Shown piece after piece: positions 61,063-64,000 of a stretch of 64,000 bases of DNA. Each line of letters begins with the position of its first letter. Position 1 is the first letter of the stretch. Location of the stretch: NCBI RefSeq assembly GCF_013426205.1, contig NC_089426.1, forward strand, positions 1,736,001-1,800,000, read 5' to 3'. This stretch comes from Metarhizium brunneum. Its lineage: Eukaryota; Ascomycota; Sordariomycetes; Hypocreales; Clavicipitaceae. The position numbers and the translations under genes are program-made. The notes under the pieces were generated by a model. It ran no database searches, was not told the origin of the DNA, and was given only the letters and a program-made list of their open reading frames with translations.

Positions 61063-62101
61063 ATGAAGTTCATTGAAGTTCTTTCGTTATGTGCAGCTGC
61101 GGCTGCTGCACCACTCGCTGTAAGTCGCGTGGTAGTCTCATGCAGGTGACTCTGTCCCTCTACATGGCTAACGTCCACAAACACAGGATGTCGATGGTAA
61201 AGCCTCAGCTAATCCATCTGTTGCCACACCCTCTATGAGCGCTGTTCCCAGCAGCCCTATTCCGCAAGAGCTGCTAGTGAAGGCAGATGTCATTGCCAAA
61301 GCCAAGAAGATCATATCAGAGACTCATACTCTGGGCAACACGACGGGCTATGAAGGCGTTTCGGCATCCCACAGCAAGAGTGCATGGGCTGGCGTTGGCG
61401 CCGAAATCAAAGCCATCATCAACATCCTGGACAAGATTGGAGAAAACGGCAAACAGAATGACGAGTTGCTCAAGGATGAGCAACATCACATCTCCGTCGT
61501 TGTTGCCAAACTGAACGAGAAGCTTGACGTTGAGCCACAGCCTAAACCTCTTCAGGCCTGTGATAAACATGCCAACGCCACCTGGACACCTCAAGTCAGC
61601 AGCGTCGAGGTTGAGATCAAGAGTATTCTGTCTAAGCTCCAGAAGACCAAAGTCCAGGGCGAAGCTGTGGCTGTTCGTCAGGTCAACCTGCTCGTGCGGC
61701 TGCTGAGTCTGTTGACTGCAAAGGTGGAGGCTGAGATCAAGGCTGGTGCTATCCGCAACCGCGGTGTGCATATCGACGTTGAAGTTCATGAGCTCACATT
61801 GAGGCTTGCCAAAATTCTCACAATCAAGGCTGGCATCAACACTTGGAATCTCAAGAGCACCAACGCAAGTGCCAATGTCAATGTCGAGATTCATAGCGTT
61901 CTTGTGAAAGTGCTTGGTCTCTTGAGAGTAGAGGCTAATGGTGATGCCAAGGCTGGTGTCTCGCACAACCAAACCATCAGTGGGGATGTGAGCTCAGATG
62001 ACAGCAAGATTCAGCTTCTTGAGGGTCTGCTGAAGGTCCTTGCCGAAGCTGATGTCGATGGCAAGGCCAAGACCGACGTCGATGTCAAGACCAAGGCTTA
62101 G
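61063..62101 (+). CDS. secreted Ala/Val/Lys-rich amphipathic helical-repeat protein
   Basis: Two exons, 61063-61119 and 61187-62101, giving 323 aa. Exon 1 codes only the signal peptide MKFIEVLSLCAAAAAAPLA, and the intron has GTAAGT, GCTAAC and ACAG. The mature part is nearly free of cysteine (one at about 144) and has repeated amphipathic helices: copies of a V/I-x2-L-x3-L-x2-L pattern start near residues 184, 218, 253 and 293, and related AEIK/VEIK helices at 91 and 160. Three Asn-x-Ser/Thr sites (NTT, NAT and NQT) may be glycosylated. I do not recognise a named family. The organisation suggests an extended coiled or solenoid surface protein. Confidence 0.8.
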
Positions 62102-63701
62102 GCTGTTCTGGTCTGAAATGGCGGAATCGACCTTTATGACAGCAGCTTGAAAATGACATCCGTGGCATATATCTGGAAGGGTGAAAATCAAAGGAGCAAA
62201 GGCATCTGCCAGTTCATACACCATTTGGCTGCATTGTGAGATGGCGAGACTGATATATTTTTAAATCGCCCTAATCGTGTAGGGTTGTGCTTAGAGGTAT
62301 TTTTGCGTACATATAATGTCAATTTTGGACATCTACGAACCTCTTGTCAAAGTTGATACATGGACCATCCTTGCAACGCTCGGCTGAGTGACACTCAATT
62401 GAAGACACAGGTTGGAACTGAAGAAAAGTGCTGTAGTTAGCCAGTGTTATTGGAAGTTTAGTCAATCAACAGACCTTGTGAGTTCATGGTTGCATATGGC
62501 CTACGGTCACATCCAAAGTATGGCGAGGGCTGTTCGCGTTAGCTCTCGTTCCGGAATGTTTCTTCTTCCCAAAGTCGTATTTCGGCGCATTGAGTAGCCA
62601 TTTGGGCAATGGATAATCGAGTATATATACCTCCTCCACGCAACACTTGCAGTTGAGGGGATATGCTATTTAAATTGTCCTGACAAGAGTGTTTGGTGGT
62701 GCATATTCTGACTGTGGTTCCGCCCTTTGGTTCTGACTGCGCAGAGCCAAGGTCTGTTAACGTGTCGGAGGGCTTCTCAAAAACCTCTATCCTTGGTCAA
62801 TGGTGAAAAATTCGTCGCCAATAGTTCTCATCGACACCGAATTGCCATTCTTGACTGGTTGCTGACTCTTCCATAGTGTAGCTTGGCAAGTCAAGTGGCC
62901 CGAAGTCCATGACGATCGATGGCGGCCGAGGAGGCTGTTTCGACATGGCCCTGCGATGCTGGACAGGCATTTTTAACAAGACGCTTGTGGTGGGCGTGGA
63001 TTCAAGTTCAGATACCAGAGGGGAAAAGGTTTTTGCAGATGCTCTGCTCGGCGGTAGGCAAAAGGTGCATTGAAAGGCCCGAGTTCTCTGTCGCGTGCTC
63101 CAAGAGGAAACGTCACTGGCGCCTTCTGGGGGTTGCGGTTGCCTTTGATCGTCTTCAGCTGTGGCTTCGCTGTAGGTACCCTAAGTGGCAGGCACTACTT
63201 TCTGGTTTTCCCATGGCTGCAAATAATATGATACTATGGTCTGTGACAGAATATGTTTACTCATTAATAAGTATGCATAAATGTACTTTAATATTTTATA
63301 GTGTAAAGCGCGATAGCCTAGTACCTGATTTAGTCTAATAGTCTACGTATTTTGCGACTCCCACTATATTTCGTACTGCCTAGTGCCTACAGGTACCTCA
63401 GTACGGAGTGCTCATCCGATTAATGCTAGCCCCGTTTTATCAGATAACCCTAACCCCAAGCCGTTTTGGTTCAAAGTCTCTGGTGCAGCAAAAGTGGATC
63501 TATCATGTTCTCTGCTCCACTAAACATTCATGTAATTTGATTGATCCTCCATCATTCTCGGGTGAGCCTCATCAGCAGCTCCCAACGCATCACATCACAT
63601 GTTATGATATTGATCACTTTGCAAGCTTCCCCCCTCTTCTTCTTCTTACTGTTGTACCCAATTCCATCGTTTTTGCACTTCGTGTACACCCAAATCACAT
63701 T
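62102..63701. other. intergenic; only weak ORF candidates
   Basis: A minus-strand frame at 62797-62943 would code a 48-aa peptide starting MSKQPPRPPS with a protein-like composition, but nothing else supports it. The plus-strand frame at 62919-63338 looks random. TACGGAGTGCTC lies at about 63400-63411. The last 100 bp are pyrimidine-rich leader of the next gene. Confidence 0.45.
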
Positions 63702-64000
63702 ATGGACGCTACTGCTCCCTCACACCCATACTACCCCCGGACGGCGTCCATACCGACCTATGTCGCCAATGAGTCGTCCGTGCTGCGACTCCTCATGACC
63801 TTTGGTCTCATGGTGGGCGTGGTGATAGGCCTGGCCTATTGGCAGACGATTCAGAGCCCATTACGCCTGCGTCCGATTGACCGCTTCGCCGTCATGTGGT
63901 TTGCCTTGTGTTGGTACTTCCCCAGCCGTGATGCCGTGTCTGTGTGCGTGCCAGCGTGTTGCGGAAATAAAGCTAACACCTGGCTTTCATAGGTGGATTC
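63702..64000 (+). CDS. EBP-type sterol isomerase, 5' part (cut by window end)
   Basis: Exon 1 is 63702-63909; exon 2 begins at 63993 and runs off the window. The protein starts with HPYYPRTASIPTYV, the usual start of emopamil-binding-protein (EBP) family members, followed by a first membrane helix (LMTFGLMVGVVIGLAYW) and RPIDRFAVMWFAL. Splicing at GTTGGT joins to give CGF, the family's conserved position before the catalytic His; a later GTACTT donor would give a poorer match. EBP-family enzymes shift the sterol double bond from C8 to C7 in the ER. Many filamentous fungi carry EBP-like proteins beside the unrelated Erg2. The catalytic His and Glu residues of the later helices lie outside the window. 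Confidence 0.75.

Overview
The window is about 64 kb of nuclear DNA from a filamentous ascomycete. A Sordariomycete, probably of the order Hypocreales, fits best, but this is an inference from gene content and style and no marker gene settles the species. The evidence is short introns of 50-90 nt with GTRNGT donors and CTAAC-like branch points, fungal gene families (a YDR124W-like protein, Ycf1-type ABCC transporter, DUF1749 hydrolase, Tti1, Npy1), and a block of DNA that looks destroyed by repeat-induced point mutation (RIP).

Layout. 1-3717: a YDR124W-like helical-bundle gene on the minus strand. 3718-15454: a gene desert of about 11.7 kb with normal base composition, a long (CAA)n tract and many copies of a TACGGAGTAC-type motif. 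15455-28132: housekeeping genes, namely a Ycf1-like vacuolar ABC transporter (minus), a SidJ-like DUF1749 hydrolase (minus), TTI1 (plus) and the peroxisomal-type NADH pyrophosphatase NPY1 (minus). 29334-47663: an 18.3-kb island of nested transposons. 47906-64000: a PQ-loop vacuolar amino-acid transporter, TIM23, an unrecognised proline-rich protein, a GH47 alpha-1,2-mannosidase, cyanase, two genes for small secreted proteins, and the first exon of an EBP-type sterol isomerase cut by the window end.

The island has three layers. The outermost is a RIP-degraded MULE DNA transposon of about 2.7 kb with long terminal inverted repeats and an 8-bp target duplication (CCTGGCGT). Inside it lies a RIP-degraded Ty3/gypsy element (31846-47472, duplication TTAAG). 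Inside that lies an undamaged copy of the same gypsy family (34158-41968, duplication CTCTT) whose two 436-bp LTRs read as identical. The young copy has complete gag and pol frames, a C-terminal chromodomain, a 10-nt match between the LTR and the primer-binding site that points to self-priming, a canonical A-AAA-AAC frameshift site with a stem-loop 7 nt downstream, four repeated CX4CX2H motifs in the C-terminal half of Gag, and a spliced antisense gene for a Zn2Cys6 plus coiled-coil protein overlapping the end of pol. The CTCTT duplication itself carries a C-to-T change relative to the intact copy, so the young element landed after the mutation.

Gene coordinates below were derived by hand from reading frames and splice signals. 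Almost every multi-exon model closes to a whole number of codons. No expression or database evidence was available.
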